A DNA stretch of 64,000 nt, from the NCBI GenBank assembly GCA_030142905.1, contig JASJOG010000286.1:186001-250000 (forward strand), written 5' to 3'. The notes beneath the pieces are model-generated. The model was given only the letters and a program-made list of their open reading frames with translations. It made no database searches and was not told the origin of the DNA. This DNA comes from Heliopora coerulea. Lineage: Eukaryota > Cnidaria > Anthozoa > Scleralcyonacea > Helioporidae. Positions 1 to 10,529 of the stretch are shown here, piece after piece. The position numbers were made by a program, and so were the translations under genes. Positions within the stretch are counted from its first letter, which is position 1, and the number at the start of each line of letters is the position of its first letter.

Positions 1-600
1 TCATGCATATAGATTATTAAATCTGTCAGAACAAGTAAAAAGTTTTGAGTTCAAAGCGTTCACTTTTTAGTTTTGCAGTATAGCAAGTAATAATTTCAAC
101 ACATAGCTTACAAGTTTTGAACTAGTCAAAATCAGTATTTCACCATTTATTGTTTATTATTTGTCAAGAACAATGTGAAGGAAATTTTCCCTTTTCCTGT
201 GCTTGCTCTGGTGCCTACATGTACTTGTGCTTTCTTCATTGTTTTTCACAAGTAAACTGGGTTTTGAAGCAAACACAAGAGGCCTAAGTTATCAAAGAGC
301 TGCCCCCATCTTTTGACAAATATTCCCCATATTTAAAAAAATAAACAACCAGAAGAGTCAAGTAGATGTTTAGAAATTTACAAAATCATTATTCATGAGA
401 TAAGTAAAAAGCGCATGCAAGCAAAAAAGTTTGTAATTCTGGCAATGACAGATGCAAAATCAAGTATGTTAGACCTGTTTCCATTCATGACTATAATTGG
501 CTCATATGCTGCTCTCCAAGAACAAAAATTAATGACAAAATTGCCAGTACTGTAGAGAAAATTAGAGAAACAACCATGATTCTATGAATGTCAATGTGGA
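1..600. other. Non-coding, nothing recognised
   Basis: AT-rich sequence with no long open frame, no tandem repeat and no recognisable element end. It probably belongs to the decayed Penelope-like sequence that becomes recognisable from about 600, but nothing here shows that directly. Confidence 0.4.
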
Positions 601-1155
601 ATGATAACAACTGCCCCTTTTCAAGAAGTGTAACTCATGCATTTGCTGGAGAAAAGGATTTTGTAGTTATTAAAAATTAGGTTTTTCAGAGAAGGGAATA
701 AGCTTTGTGTGAGGGGAACATCGTTAAGTCGGTCATATTGTGTTTGTAAGTCGGCAAGGAATTGTGCAGGTTCGCAGTTAAGAAAATGTTGTGCAATAGC
801 GCTGTTGTTATGTTGTGTCGCGTGTTCGGAAAGTCGCGTTTGAAGGCAGCGATTGGTCAACAACTACAAACAAACTTCTCCTAATCGAAGCACTCTACAT
901 CAAATTCAATAAACCGGAATTGAACTCTGGACTCAAGGCATCCAAAGAACTCTCCCTTTTTACTTAGATCTTTCAGCACACACCCACTGATAACTTTCTC
1001 ACCCTGTCAATAAATAATTAATTAGCGTCTTTTCACTGTAAATAGATCTAATTCTCTTCTTAACGATGACGTCAACCTCTGTATATATAGACCTAGGTAA
1101 TGTTTTTGTATCAGTCTGTCTGACGATGTCTTTGAAATAAAGACGAAATATCACA
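600..1155. mobile_element. Decayed Penelope-like element with inverted endonuclease fragments
   Basis: Two fragments of the C-terminal part of a Penelope-like retroelement (PLE) protein lie head to head. On the minus strand, 863 down to 621 encodes a GIY-YIG-like tail (TNRCLQTRLSEH, then SAIAQHFLNC). On the plus strand, about 869-967 encodes a different part of the C-terminus (LLLIEALYIKFNKPELN). The junction is near 863-868. Downstream on the plus strand is a hammerhead-like motif at 1120-1152, as expected of a PLE terminal repeat. PLEs are retrotransposons whose reverse transcriptase is followed by a GIY-YIG endonuclease. No reverse transcriptase is left here. The inverted arrangement matches the two better preserved PLE copies at 32.9 and 41.8 kb. 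Confidence 0.6.
1120..1152 (+). ncRNA. Hammerhead ribozyme-like motif in PLE end
   Basis: The core CTGACGA (1120-1126) is followed by a perfect 6-bp stem II (GTCTTT 1128-1133 with AAAGAC 1139-1144, loop GAAAT), then GAAA (1145-1148) and TATC. This fits the consensus CUGANGA / stem II / GAAA / NUH. Stem III is only AU/AU, and stem I shows about three pairs next to the core. Very short stem III is known for PLE-borne hammerheads, which may act as dimers. Self-cleavage is inferred from the pattern. Confidence 0.6.
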
Positions 1156-1498
1156 CCAATACCACAATTGTCTTGATTTTACTCAAATCTTGAGTTTTCA
1201 AGATGACCCTGATATTCGGAGTCTGTTTCATCTTGTATTTTTTCAAATTGTCGGCTGGCGCTGGATTTTGATACAAGCATACAAAAGTCACTATTCAAAG
1301 TACAATGAAAAAGAAAATGCTGTATACTGTCACTGCGTTGAAGAATGTTATTTTGATCCCAGTACATGTCTAGATGGACTGTACTATTCCTGCGATCCAA
1401 GGGAACACTACAATTGTTGTTCCCTCGTCAACTGACTATTTTGTTGTGGTTGTTAGAATTGCCATTTTGCCTGTGGAATCTGTACTGCAATATATAAT

Positions 1499-1715
1499 TA
1501 AGCTGTTTTTGGCAGTTTGATGTTTAGGAAACATGAGAGCTTGGATATATTGAAGTAGATGAACGATCTTCAAGCTCGATACTCAGAAAATGATATCTGA
1601 GCCCCAGACGGGGATCGAACCCGCAAAAAGGTTGCGGGTTCGATCCCCGTCTGGGGCTCAGCTATCATTTTCTGAGTATCGAGCTTGAAGATCGTTCATC
1701 TACTAAGCTGTTTTT
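1499..1715. mobile_element. Palindromic tRNA-derived retroposon, copy A1
   Basis: The element spans 1511-1703 and is flanked by identical 12-bp direct repeats TAAGCTGTTTTT (1499-1510, 1704-1715). Inside are two 72-bp arms in inverted orientation (1555-1626 and 1632-1703) differing at one position, separated by five bases. Each arm is the 3' part of a tRNA-derived element: the box B region (GGTTCGATCCC) plus a body containing TCTGAGTATCGAGC. A 44-bp tail (1511-1554), containing GAGAGCTTGGATATAT, is present on the left only. Copy A2 has the same design. Confidence 0.75.
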
Positions 1716-2577
1716 CTCGGTACATATCTATGTTTATACTTGCTTGACATTTTATCTGTCACATGTTTGTGCCAAGTTCTTAAGCTTCAACCTCATCCTA
1801 CCCTGACAATGAACCCATGCTCTCTCTTTGCTTGCCTCGAATTAGCAGGATTTAAATGGGAAGGTTACCAAAGGCAAGAATGGATTTTCATAATGGAGAA
1901 AGTTTTAATGCATTACTGACAACTAGTAAGCACCCTCCTTCTGTTCAACAAATTCAGGTTGCATTGCTATTACAAGAATAAAATAAAAAATATTGCCGTA
2001 GGTGTGGGAGGGTTAATTCTGTGAATAGGTTTTTGTACCACACACCATAACTGAACATGAAACCCTATCACTAACTAGATTCTCCAAGCATTGAGCTAAA
2101 AAAAAATCCCCCGCGATTGTAGAGTTATGGGTCATGTTAAACTATGTGCACTACATTATAGTTTATAATTGACGGAGAGCAGGTGTACTGGCAAATCTTG
2201 TGTATTGACATATCAGTTACTCATTGTGTGCACTTAATCATAAACAACTGATTGACTTATTGAGACTTCCGAAACTTCATACAGTCCATCTGTTCCACCA
2301 ATTATAAACCAACCCACACTGTAACCTTACCCCAACCATCTAATTTTTTGTACCCCTATTGTTTGAGAATCTTGCCATTCAGTGATCAGATGTTACTTGT
2401 TTGATGTCTGTTTGGGCACAACAACGTTTTTCTGAATGTGAAAGTATGAAAATCATGTGCACTAATAATACTTAACTATATTAACATTAATGTTTGATTT
2501 TAGAGAAACATGAGAGCTTGGATATATTATGGTAGATAAACGATCTTTAAGCTCGATACTCAGAAAATGATTTCTGA

Positions 2578-2649
2578 GCCCCAGACGGGGATCGAACCCG
2601 CAACCTTCTGATGACCAGTTAGACGCTCTAACCATTGAGCTACCGAGAC
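2578..2649 (-). other. tRNA-Thr(GGT)-like segment of the retroposon, left arm
   Basis: It folds as a 72-nt tRNA. The acceptor GTCTCGG pairs with CTGGGGC using G-T wobbles, the D stem is GCTC/GAGC, the anticodon stem has one mismatch, the loop is CTGGTCA (anticodon GGT), and the T stem is GCGGG/CCCGT. Pol III boxes A (TAGCTCAATGG) and B (GGTTCGATCCC) are present. It is embedded in a repeat, so it is a retroposon promoter head rather than a working tRNA gene. Confidence 0.7.
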
Positions 2650-2915
2650 TCAGATGGTAAGCTAAGGCGGAAATTCGATATATATGTGCGACCTAAGCGG
2701 AAGCCACTATATATTAATAATGATTGAAGCTGTTTGATTTTAGAGAAACATGAGAGCTTGGATATAGTATGGTAGATGAATAATCTTCAATCTCGATACT
2801 CAGAAAATGATTTCTGAGTCCCAGACGGGGAACAGCTTCAATCATTATTAATATATAGTGGCTTCCGCTTAGGTCGCACATATATATCGAATTTCCACCT
2901 TAGCTCACCATCTGA

Positions 2916-2987
2916 GTCTCGGTAGCTCAATGGTTAGAGCGTCTAACCGGTCATCAGAAGGTTGCGGGTTCGATCCCCGTCTGGGGC
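2916..2987 (+). other. tRNA-like segment of the retroposon, right arm
   Basis: Inverted partner of the segment at 2578-2649, with the same 72-nt tRNA fold and pol III boxes. The anticodon loop is CCGGTCA, so base 33 is C where tRNAs need U. This argues against translation use and supports reading it as an internal pol III promoter. Confidence 0.65.
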
Positions 2988-3058
2988 TCAGAAATCATTT
3001 TCTGAGTATCGAGCTTGAAGATCGTTCATCTACCATTAACATTAATCTCAATATTACT

Positions 3059-3345
3059 GTACTGGTGCGGATCTAGAATTTTACAGAAGGGGGTGTTTAG
3101 TATGCCGGTTCTGGCTTCAGGTTTTTGAGGAGGGTGTGGTTAACCAAATCATTGGTTGTTCTAGGATTTTAAGCTGCAAGGTTCCTTCATCACTTAAATG
3201 GGTCTACAATTAGAGAAAAAATATGCAAACAAAGTTTATTATATAAACATAGGGACAATGACAAAAAACCCTCACATTGTTTGGTGGCTGAAAGGTGGTG
3301 TTTAAGCCCCCTAAACACTCCCCCTCGATCTGCAGCTGTTGTAGT
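3059..3345. mobile_element. Possible small non-autonomous hAT remnant
   Basis: The left side begins CTGGTGCGGATCTAGAATTT followed by a G-rich run, which resembles the common hAT end CAGGGGCGGATCCAGGATTT seen at 59742. The right side has a C-rich run then CTCGATCTGCAGCTG, roughly complementary. No clear 8-bp duplication was found, so the limits are approximate. Confidence 0.3.
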
Positions 3346-3399
3346 TTTATATATGTGGCCACTACTTCTTTACTAGAGCTCAGGCAAATGCTATCCATG

Positions 3400-5030
3400 G
3401 TCCTTGACAGGAAAGTCTGATCGAAAAAGCTTAAGAAACTCTTGGTTAATATGTTGTCTTAACAATGTAAAACTGGCCTTCAGAAATAAAAACATGTGGT
3501 TACCGAATTGCTGATGTTAAAAATCGTAGTACGTTACTCACGGAGAAATCTAGAAATCTTAATTTAGACCTAATTTACCATTTTTACCTTGGAAAACAAG
3601 TAATCTTGAAATTTTGTTGTCAAGTGCACAACCACCTCTTAAAATCTAGTTGTTTAAGAAAAGGTTGGTCATCTTGGACAACTGAATGTTTACTTCTTTC
3701 TTCAATTTCAGGCCAAGAATATTATATATATTGCATACTCATTTATATCTTTCATGATAGAACTTCCATCACACTTGGCTGCATGACCTGTGTGCCACTG
3801 GAATAACCTTTCATACTTTTATCAGGAACTATTTGTAAACAATTTTGCTCATCAATAAGTGACTTCTAGTTGTGAGGGGATTAAGAACGGTGTCCATAAA
3901 CTTAAAATATGAGGTTGGTTGCAGTTAGTTTTCTGTATTGCAGTCAAATAAAAACGCTTCATCTTTTTCCTACTTTTCGTGGGGTATCGCAGATGTTACA
4001 GATGGAAGTCTTTGACACTTCTACAGCAAGTTTGGTTGTGTAACATTGAAACCAGCTTTAACATCTGTACATTGATTTAATTTATGAAGTTTACTTACAA
4101 TTAATCATGCATTATTATTCATAAAGTCTGTTTACTTTGTCATACTGTGGTATTTATATCACTAATATCTTAAAATTTAAACTTTAAGCATGTCACATTC
4201 CATTTACGTAACACCACGCCGTAAGCCCTGCGATACAATCATAAAATCAATTATAAACCTAACTAACCGGTTAACTCCAGGCTTATGGATAAAAAATTAT
4301 CTATTGCTGAGATGCTTTTCGCCTTCTTAATTTAACGGAGATCAAATCTTACTGAAAGCCAGGTGCAATATCATCGTCCTAACTAACGAGTCGTAAAAAT
4401 TGAACTTCATCGATAGTACATTGCACACAAAACCTCGGCACATTCCTGTGTTAGAAATTGTGCGTCTTTCTTAATAATGATGTTTTGTTAAGTAATTAAA
4501 GGTGGGGTTAATAAAATTTAAGGAATAAATGTGTGACGTAAAAGACGGACACATCAGATGGGATATAGACCTGATCGCTCGGAACAGTGAGTACACGTGT
4601 GTGATTCGACTTTGATTTATGCGTCAATTTTGATAAGTAATAAATATTCACAAAAAGATTTAGCGTGTGAGTGTGGATTGGCAAGCCAATTTTCCACATT
4701 TATACTCTACTTCCTACGTGAAGGTTAAAAAATGGGTTCTTCGACTAATTTGGTGCAGAATTCGATGGTTATATTAGCCAAACTCTCGTTTTTCAAGAGG
4801 CCATTCCACTTCATACTAACAGTTGCATTCTTATAGGTGTGTCTAGCTATGTGATACATATAGTAGCAACAAACAAGAAGTCTCGATTTAACTTTAATGG
4901 AGCTTGAACTTGTTTCTTCTATCTTTGAATAAATTTCAAATTTTTCCTTTAAGAAGGTCATCAACTCCAAAATGAAATTTCACAAATAAAACTCTTTTGT
5001 TTGATAGTAAGGACGATTTCGAGCTTTAAC
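3400..5030. other. Non-coding, nothing recognised
   Basis: No open frame with protein-like composition, no tandem repeat and no element end could be supported here. The short frames are consistent with chance. Confidence 0.4.
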
Positions 5031-5034
5031 TTAG

Positions 5035-6190
5035 TTCATCACTTCAGTTACTTATAACCTTCGTGCAACCAACTATCGCAATGGTCAGCCATTGCGTTCA
5101 GTGACCCTTCTTAAACATACGCTTACAAATGAAATCCACGATATTTGGGCAATCGTTTACGTTAGCTTTAACTGGAAGGCAAACACGATTAAATGCTTTA
5201 CCTAAGTGCTGATAAACCTCAACGAATGAACAAATATTGCCTTGTGACCGTGTCTGCTTCCTCCTTCGTCTTCGATCATACGTAAAATAGTGCTTGACCT
5301 TGGAATTTGAGTTCTTTGCATATTTATGATCAAGGCTGACGACATCTTCATGGTGGGACAAAAAATTGCATTTCATTGGCTCTTGTCAAAGGGGATTCCC
5401 TTCCATCTCTGGGATTTATGCATTTCGCTCTCCAATTTGGGAGGCAGGACATGATGTCTTCCCGCTCTTACAATATCTTTGCGCAGCAGCCAAACTGTGC
5501 AAAATTGGAATTACCAGATCTTCTTTATCGTTGTTAGTTGACTTGAAAGTTGGTTAATGCTAACAAACTAGGGTCAGTTGTACAAAGCCCACATACCATA
5601 TTGGCAATCATTTTAGATTTTTAAGATTTTCCACCAACCACACCGTTTAGCACCCGATCGGGGACTTCAGCCCCTCGAGCATAAAATCTCAGTTTCCTCG
5701 TCGAAAGTATCCGGGTTTTGATCATGAGCCCCACAATTGTTATAACTATACACTTTTTATGGTATGACAATAAAAGGTAGTTAATTATTCACAAATGTGA
5801 AGGTGCATATAGTACGTTGGTATAATTACACTGGTGATAATCGAAAATCCCTCGAAGTGATTGGATCACCCTCGTCCAACCATCAATCGCAATGGACAGC
5901 GGTCACATTCAGTAACACCTCTTAAAATTGAATATAAAATTACAAAAGGAATGCATTTGGACAATCCTTCACGTTACTTTTAAGCAGAAAGCAAATAGCA
6001 TTAACTACCTTATCTAAGTACTTATAAAGTTTGATGGAATCAACGATGTTCCCAAAAGACTATGTCTGCCACCACCTATCCCTTCGACCATATATAAATT
6101 ACTGATTGACCTTACAGTACTGAATTCCATAATTTTTTTCCCACAACAAAGTTAAGCTTCATCCCCTTATTATAGAGGATAAATTATTGT
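5035..6190. repeat. Unclassified dispersed repeat family, two adjacent partial copies
   Basis: 5035-5855 and 5860-6190 contain related blocks in the same order. Both have CGCAATGG and a CAGTGACCC/CAGTAACACC stretch, then a CACGTT/TACGTT-like block, then GTGTCTGC or TATGTCTGCC followed by a CTTCGATCAT/CTTCGACCAT block. Parts recur at 16690-16950 (the TTAGCACCCG ... GGGACTT section) and at 50455-50790 (the GTGTCTGC to GTACAAAGCCCA section). No coding capacity or terminal repeats were found, so the class is unknown. Confidence 0.6.
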
Positions 6191-6199
6191 AGCAATGTT

Positions 6200-7540
6200 C
6201 AAAGTAAACATTGGCGCACTTACTTTTTCTCTTGCTGCCTCTCGCCTTCCTGGATAATTGTTTCATTTGTTGGCTTGACTATAAGAATAAATATAAAAAT
6301 ACATAAAAAGTACTTTTAGTTGAACTAGAAGATATATTGTGTACTATAAATTAGTATTAAAAATATTTGGATTATTTGTTGTCCACAGTTTTCGAAGTTT
6401 ACATATTTACGTTTAGGAGCGCAGTAATTGGTGTCAGGTTTTGCGGTTGGCCAGCCAGTAAATTATGGTAAAGTAAATATAACAAAGTCAAATTAAATCA
6501 AATAGAATAAAGTAAACTACAGGAAAGAAATTTAAAGTAAAAAAAAAAGCGAAAAAAATAACGTAAATGACATTGAAAATGAAATTGAAATAAATATGAA
6601 ATAAAATTGAACAAACTAAAGGGAGATAAGATGAACAGAAATTAAATAAAATAAAATATTTTAATTGGATGCTTCTCAAGCTCCAGTTGATCTTTAACCC
6701 ACTGCAGTCCCAACAGCCAATCGAAACCTTTTCTTTCACGAATAAATTTGTCTGATGATAGTCAGAATAAATTAAATATGAATCTGTTTATGCCCAAAGG
6801 AAATATCTGAGTCCCTGAGAATGGAACATGTGACCTCTTGATCACAAGTGACTTGCTAAGTTTTAACTTTTCAGAAATACAGTCACTGAAATGGCTTAGC
6901 AAATTGCAATGTATGTTGGCTCTTATGTCTGCTGCTTTAAAGTAGGTTTAAGATAGATACTGCCAAGGTCTTTGACTATCAACATGTCAGTTATTTGTTA
7001 CTTATCGATATAATCAGTTACAAATTACCCTCATAGAGACTCACATAACTAAACAGAACAATTTATATGACACACCAGCGATGTATAAATTATTTATGTA
7101 TAATAACTGGTAACAGCTACAATTACAAAAGGTGAAGACGGCCATTGAATGACTTTAAACTCCAAGTATTTTTCCGTTCAGAACAGTACCCTCCACAGGT
7201 ATGCCTATCCCGGTCAATCAGAATTATCTATGATAACTTTCCTACATTAAGATCCCGCTAATAGTTGTCGGCGTTAGTGAGAGAAAAGACCCAGTCAAAG
7301 TAAAATTCATACAGGAGGATTTAAACGAGAACGAAATTATCAAAAGTTTTCTGGAATCCTACCAGAAATTTAAAACAAGTTCCCATCTCAAAACCAGACT
7401 ACATACCTGGTGAATTGCTCTATAATTAACTCACTGATACTGGAAACAAAGTATAAAACGCAGGGGTGAACTTCCTATGGCTGTACTGTCAATTTCGTTT
7501 GAAATGTTGTCAACTGCATTTATTTCAGAATCTCCCTCGA
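6200..7540. other. Non-coding, AT-rich, nothing recognised
   Basis: Very A-rich around 6480-6660 (AAATAAAATA-like low complexity). No supportable gene or element. Confidence 0.4.
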
Positions 7541-7559
7541 GAAGAACAAACTATTATCA

Positions 7560-7910
7560 AAATTATGTTGACTAAATATGTAATCAATGAAAATCAAACA
7601 ACGTTGCTGCTGTTCCACAACGCGAACAAAGTACCTGAACAAAGTAGCTGACATTTTGAGCAAAAGACTTCATAACCTGTCAAACAAAAATGCAATTCTA
7701 ACATGTTTTCAACCCACTCCTACGCATTATTTTCAGCTAGTGCTATTCATTGACAATTTGCCATGTTTTCTATCTTTCCAGAAATATAGAATGAAGTAAT
7801 AAAAGATACAATTTGGTTGCTTTTTTCATCTTATATCCGGAGAACATTTCTTTAGTTTGTAAGTCTATAGCAATAAAGAGACTTAAACACTATCGATTTC
7901 ACGGTCTGTT
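7560..7910. repeat. Diverged duplicate of 12350-12710
   Basis: Shared landmarks in order with 12350-12710: AACGTTGCTGCTGTTC / AGCGTTGCTGCTGTTC, GCAAAGTACC-like, GACATTTTGA, ACTTTCGTCA/ACTTCATAAC, CCCACTCC, CATTCATT, ATCCAGAGAAC/ATCCGGAGAAC, TTTCTTTAGTTTG/TTTCTTAAGTTTG, TCGATTTCAC. The two copies are clearly diverged. The frames at 7466-7799 fall inside this repeat and are not supported as genes. Confidence 0.6.
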
Positions 7911-8288
7911 AAACGGACATCTAGCGGTTACTTCATAGCGTTGCTTGGGAATCATATCCGATCTCTGGTTCGAGTTAGATGTTTCTTTTAATGCAACATT
8001 TTAAACGATCAAAATAGATCATACTATAATGTCAATACCATAATCCTATCAATAAACGAAACAGACCTTGTCATCGTGACATTTATGTTCTTGTCTGGCG
8101 TCTTCATTTGAATTCACAATCAAACGCTTTAAAACAGGATTTTTCTTGATTACATCTGTATAAATTCATCTGTATGTAGTCTGTAAAGGGCGGGGATTGA
8201 CACATTTTCCATCACATTTTAAAAATTACCCAAAACTTGTTAACTAGCGAAACTTGTTAATAATTTAGATAAAAATGAATTAAATATC

Positions 8289-10006
8289 TTGAAAAAATTT
8301 TTTAAAAATGAAATAGAAAGAGAATTATTAACTAGAAAAGGGGTGTTTCCATATAATTGGTTTGATTTTATTGAAAAATTAAATGAAGAAAAATTACCTG
8401 GTATTGAAGAATTTTATTCAAAATTAAATGATGAAAATATAAGCGAAGCAGATTATGAACATGTGCAAAATGTGTGGAAAAAATTTAATATTAAAAATAT
8501 GAAACAATATCATGACTTGTATTTAAAAACTGATGTGATACTTTTAGCAGATGTTATTGAAAATTTTAGAAAAGTTTGTAAAGAAAATTATAAACTAGAC
8601 CCCGCTTGGTATTATACTTCTCCAGGACTTGCTTGGGACGCAATGTTAAAAATGACTGGAGTTGAGTTGGAATTATTATCTTACCCACAAATGTATCTTA
8701 TGGTAGAAAATGGAATTAGAGGAGGAATTTCAACAATTATAAAGAGATATTCAAAAGCCAATAATAAATATATGGGAACAAGTTATAATCGTGAAGAAGA
8801 TAATGTATATCTTGCTTATTTAGACGCAAATAATCTTTATGGGTGGGCTATGAGTAAAAAACTTCCTGTGAGAGATTTTAAATGGATGAATGAAAAAGAA
8901 TTACAAAATTGGGAAATATACCCTTGTATATTAGAAGTTGACTTGGAATATCCTGAAGAGTTGCATGATTTACATAATGAATATCCGCTGGCACCAGAAA
9001 GATTGAAAGTCGGTGATGTAGAAAAATTAATTCCAAATTTGCGTAATAAAGAAAAATATGTTTTACATAGTGAAAATTTAAAATTATATGAAAAATTAGG
9101 ATTAAAAATTAGTGGAATTTATAAAGGTGTAAAATTTTATGAAGAAGATTTTATGAAAAAATATATTGATTTAAACACAAAACTGAGAACAGAAGCAAAA
9201 AATGAATTTGAAAAAGACTTTTTCAAACTTATGAATAATTCTGTATTTGGTAAAATTATGGAGAATGTCAGAAACAGAGTTGATATACAATTAGTTAACA
9301 GAGAAGAAAAAGCATTAAAATTATTTTCAAAAACTAATTTTAACAAAAGAACAATATTTTCTGAAAATTTAATTGCTGTGCATATGCATAAGAAAAAAAT
9401 TAAGCTAGATAAGCCTATATATTTAGGAATGAGCATATTGGATTTATCAAAGACTCTTATGTATGATTTTCATTATAATTATATTAAACCAAAATATGGA
9501 GAAAATGCGCGGTTGTTATTTACAGATACTGACAGTTTAATGTATGAAATTCAAACTAAAGATTTTTATAAAGATATATCCCCAGATGTTGAAAAAATGT
9601 TTGACACAAGTAATTATCCAAAAGATCATGAGTCGGAAATTAAAACCGGTTTAAACAAAAAAGTAATTGGAATGATGAAAAATGAGAGCGGAGGTAAACA
9701 AATAGAAGAATTTGTAGGACTAAGATCAAAATTATATTCTTATAAAATGTGTGAAAATGGAAAGGTGTCAAAAAGATGTAAAGGAGTGAAAAAAAATGTT
9801 ATTGAAAAAAATATAACATTTCAAAATTATAAAGATTGCTTATTTAGTGAAGAAGAACAAATTAGAAAAATGAATTTAATAAGACACCGAAATCATGAAT
9901 TGTATACTTAAAGTGTTGAAAAAATTGCATTGTTACATTAGCATATGGACATTACATAAATGAAATGATTAACACTTATGAGAATATATTTGGATTTAAA
10001 CCATAA
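8289..10006 (+). pseudogene. Protein-primed DNA polymerase B (Polinton/viral type), truncated
   Basis: The main frame runs to 9911. Family-B polymerase motifs are clear: motif A DANNLYGWAM (Asp179 of the frame), motif B KLMNNSVFGK (Lys313) and motif C TDTDS (Asp413, Asp415). Near the N-terminus, YHDLYLKTD matches the third exonuclease motif. The first two exonuclease motifs are absent, so roughly the N-terminal half of a normal protein of about 1000 residues is missing. The frame opens with TTG and has no good ATG, which supports truncation. The C-terminus is also damaged: a TAA at 9909 and a small lesion near 9940 separate it from the expected ending (AYGHYINEM ... GFKP) that stops at 10006. 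The codon use is strongly AT-biased. Similar polymerases occur in Polintons and adintoviruses; I infer an integrated relic without activity. Confidence 0.8.
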
Positions 10007-10465
10007 ACACTTTAGCGGCGACGTAGTTTGCTTAAAATTGTATCAAAAAAGGTAATTCCCCGCCTGTTGATGAGGGATTTGCCCTGCGACACTTTGAAAA
10101 ATTTTAACCCATTTTTAAAATGTGCTGAAATTCCCGGTAACATTATCAAATTCCTGGAAGTGGCCAGAAGTGGTGTAAGCGAAACCAAAAGTGGCGTCAT
10201 CAGGAAAAAGGTTATTCCCCAACGACACTGAAAAATTTTGACCCATTTTTAAAATGTGATGTAAAAATGTGACAGTCCCCCGTGGAAGCTTCTGACTGAT
10301 GACGTCATAAGAATAAAAATGACTGAAGACGTCATAAGAATAAAAAGGGGATTCCCAAGTGACACATTTTGACCCATTTTTTGAAAAAGTTGGTGGAACA
10401 ACCGGAAGTGACTAAGTTGATGACGTCATCAATTAAATGGGGTTTCCCCAACGACACTTTGAAAA
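10007..10465. repeat. Array of diverged terminal-repeat copies at the right end of the Polinton-like element
   Basis: The block GACACTTTGAAAAATTTT ... ACCCATTTTTAAAATGTGA recurs at about 10087, 10223, 10356 (partial) and 10453, each followed or preceded by a CCCC tract and separated by GTCATCA or GACGTCAT stretches. The blocks match the inner part of the terminal inverted repeat. The frames at 10012-10231 lie in this array and are not genes. Confidence 0.6.
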
Positions 10466-10529
10466 ATTTTGGATAATTTTTAAACTGTGATGGAAAATGT
10501 GTCAATCCCCGCCCTTTACAGACTACTTC

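Larger units (their letters stand above)
2480..3046. mobile_element. Palindromic tRNA-derived retroposon, copy A2
   Basis: Element 2492-3034, flanked by identical 12-bp direct repeats ATTAACATTAAT (2480-2491, 3035-3046). Two 202-bp inverted arms, 2531-2732 and 2833-3034, each hold a leader, a full 72-nt tRNA-like segment and the body. The 100-bp spacer 2733-2832 holds a further partial copy of tail and body. A left-only tail (2492-2530) shares GAGAGCTTGGATATAT with copy A1. Perfect target duplications around the whole palindrome show that it went in as one unit. Confidence 0.8.
8178..10524 (+). mobile_element. Short Polinton-like element with terminal inverted repeats
   Basis: Terminal inverted repeats of about 58 bp (8178-8236 and 10466-10524) start with AGTCTGTAAAGGGCGGGG and end with the complement ...CAGACT. 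AG...CT ends are typical of Polinton/Maverick elements. The only coding content is a DNA polymerase B fragment, whereas a full Polinton (usually 15-20 kb) also has integrase, ATPase, protease and capsid genes. No 6-bp target duplication is visible (GTATGT left, ACTTCT right). The right 450 bp are built from diverged copies of the inner part of the terminal repeat. Confidence 0.65.

Noticed and set aside
2596..2615. CTGATGA as a hammerhead core in the tRNA-derived elements
   Set aside because: The string comes from the anticodon arm read on the opposite strand, and there is no stem II followed by GAAA behind it.
2578..2987. Functional tRNA-Thr genes
   Set aside because: Both segments are inside a repeated palindromic element, one lacks U33, and the acceptor stem relies on several wobbles. 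Better read as retroposon promoter heads.
9137..9436. Minus-strand 99-residue frame
   Set aside because: Antisense shadow of the AT-rich polymerase gene.
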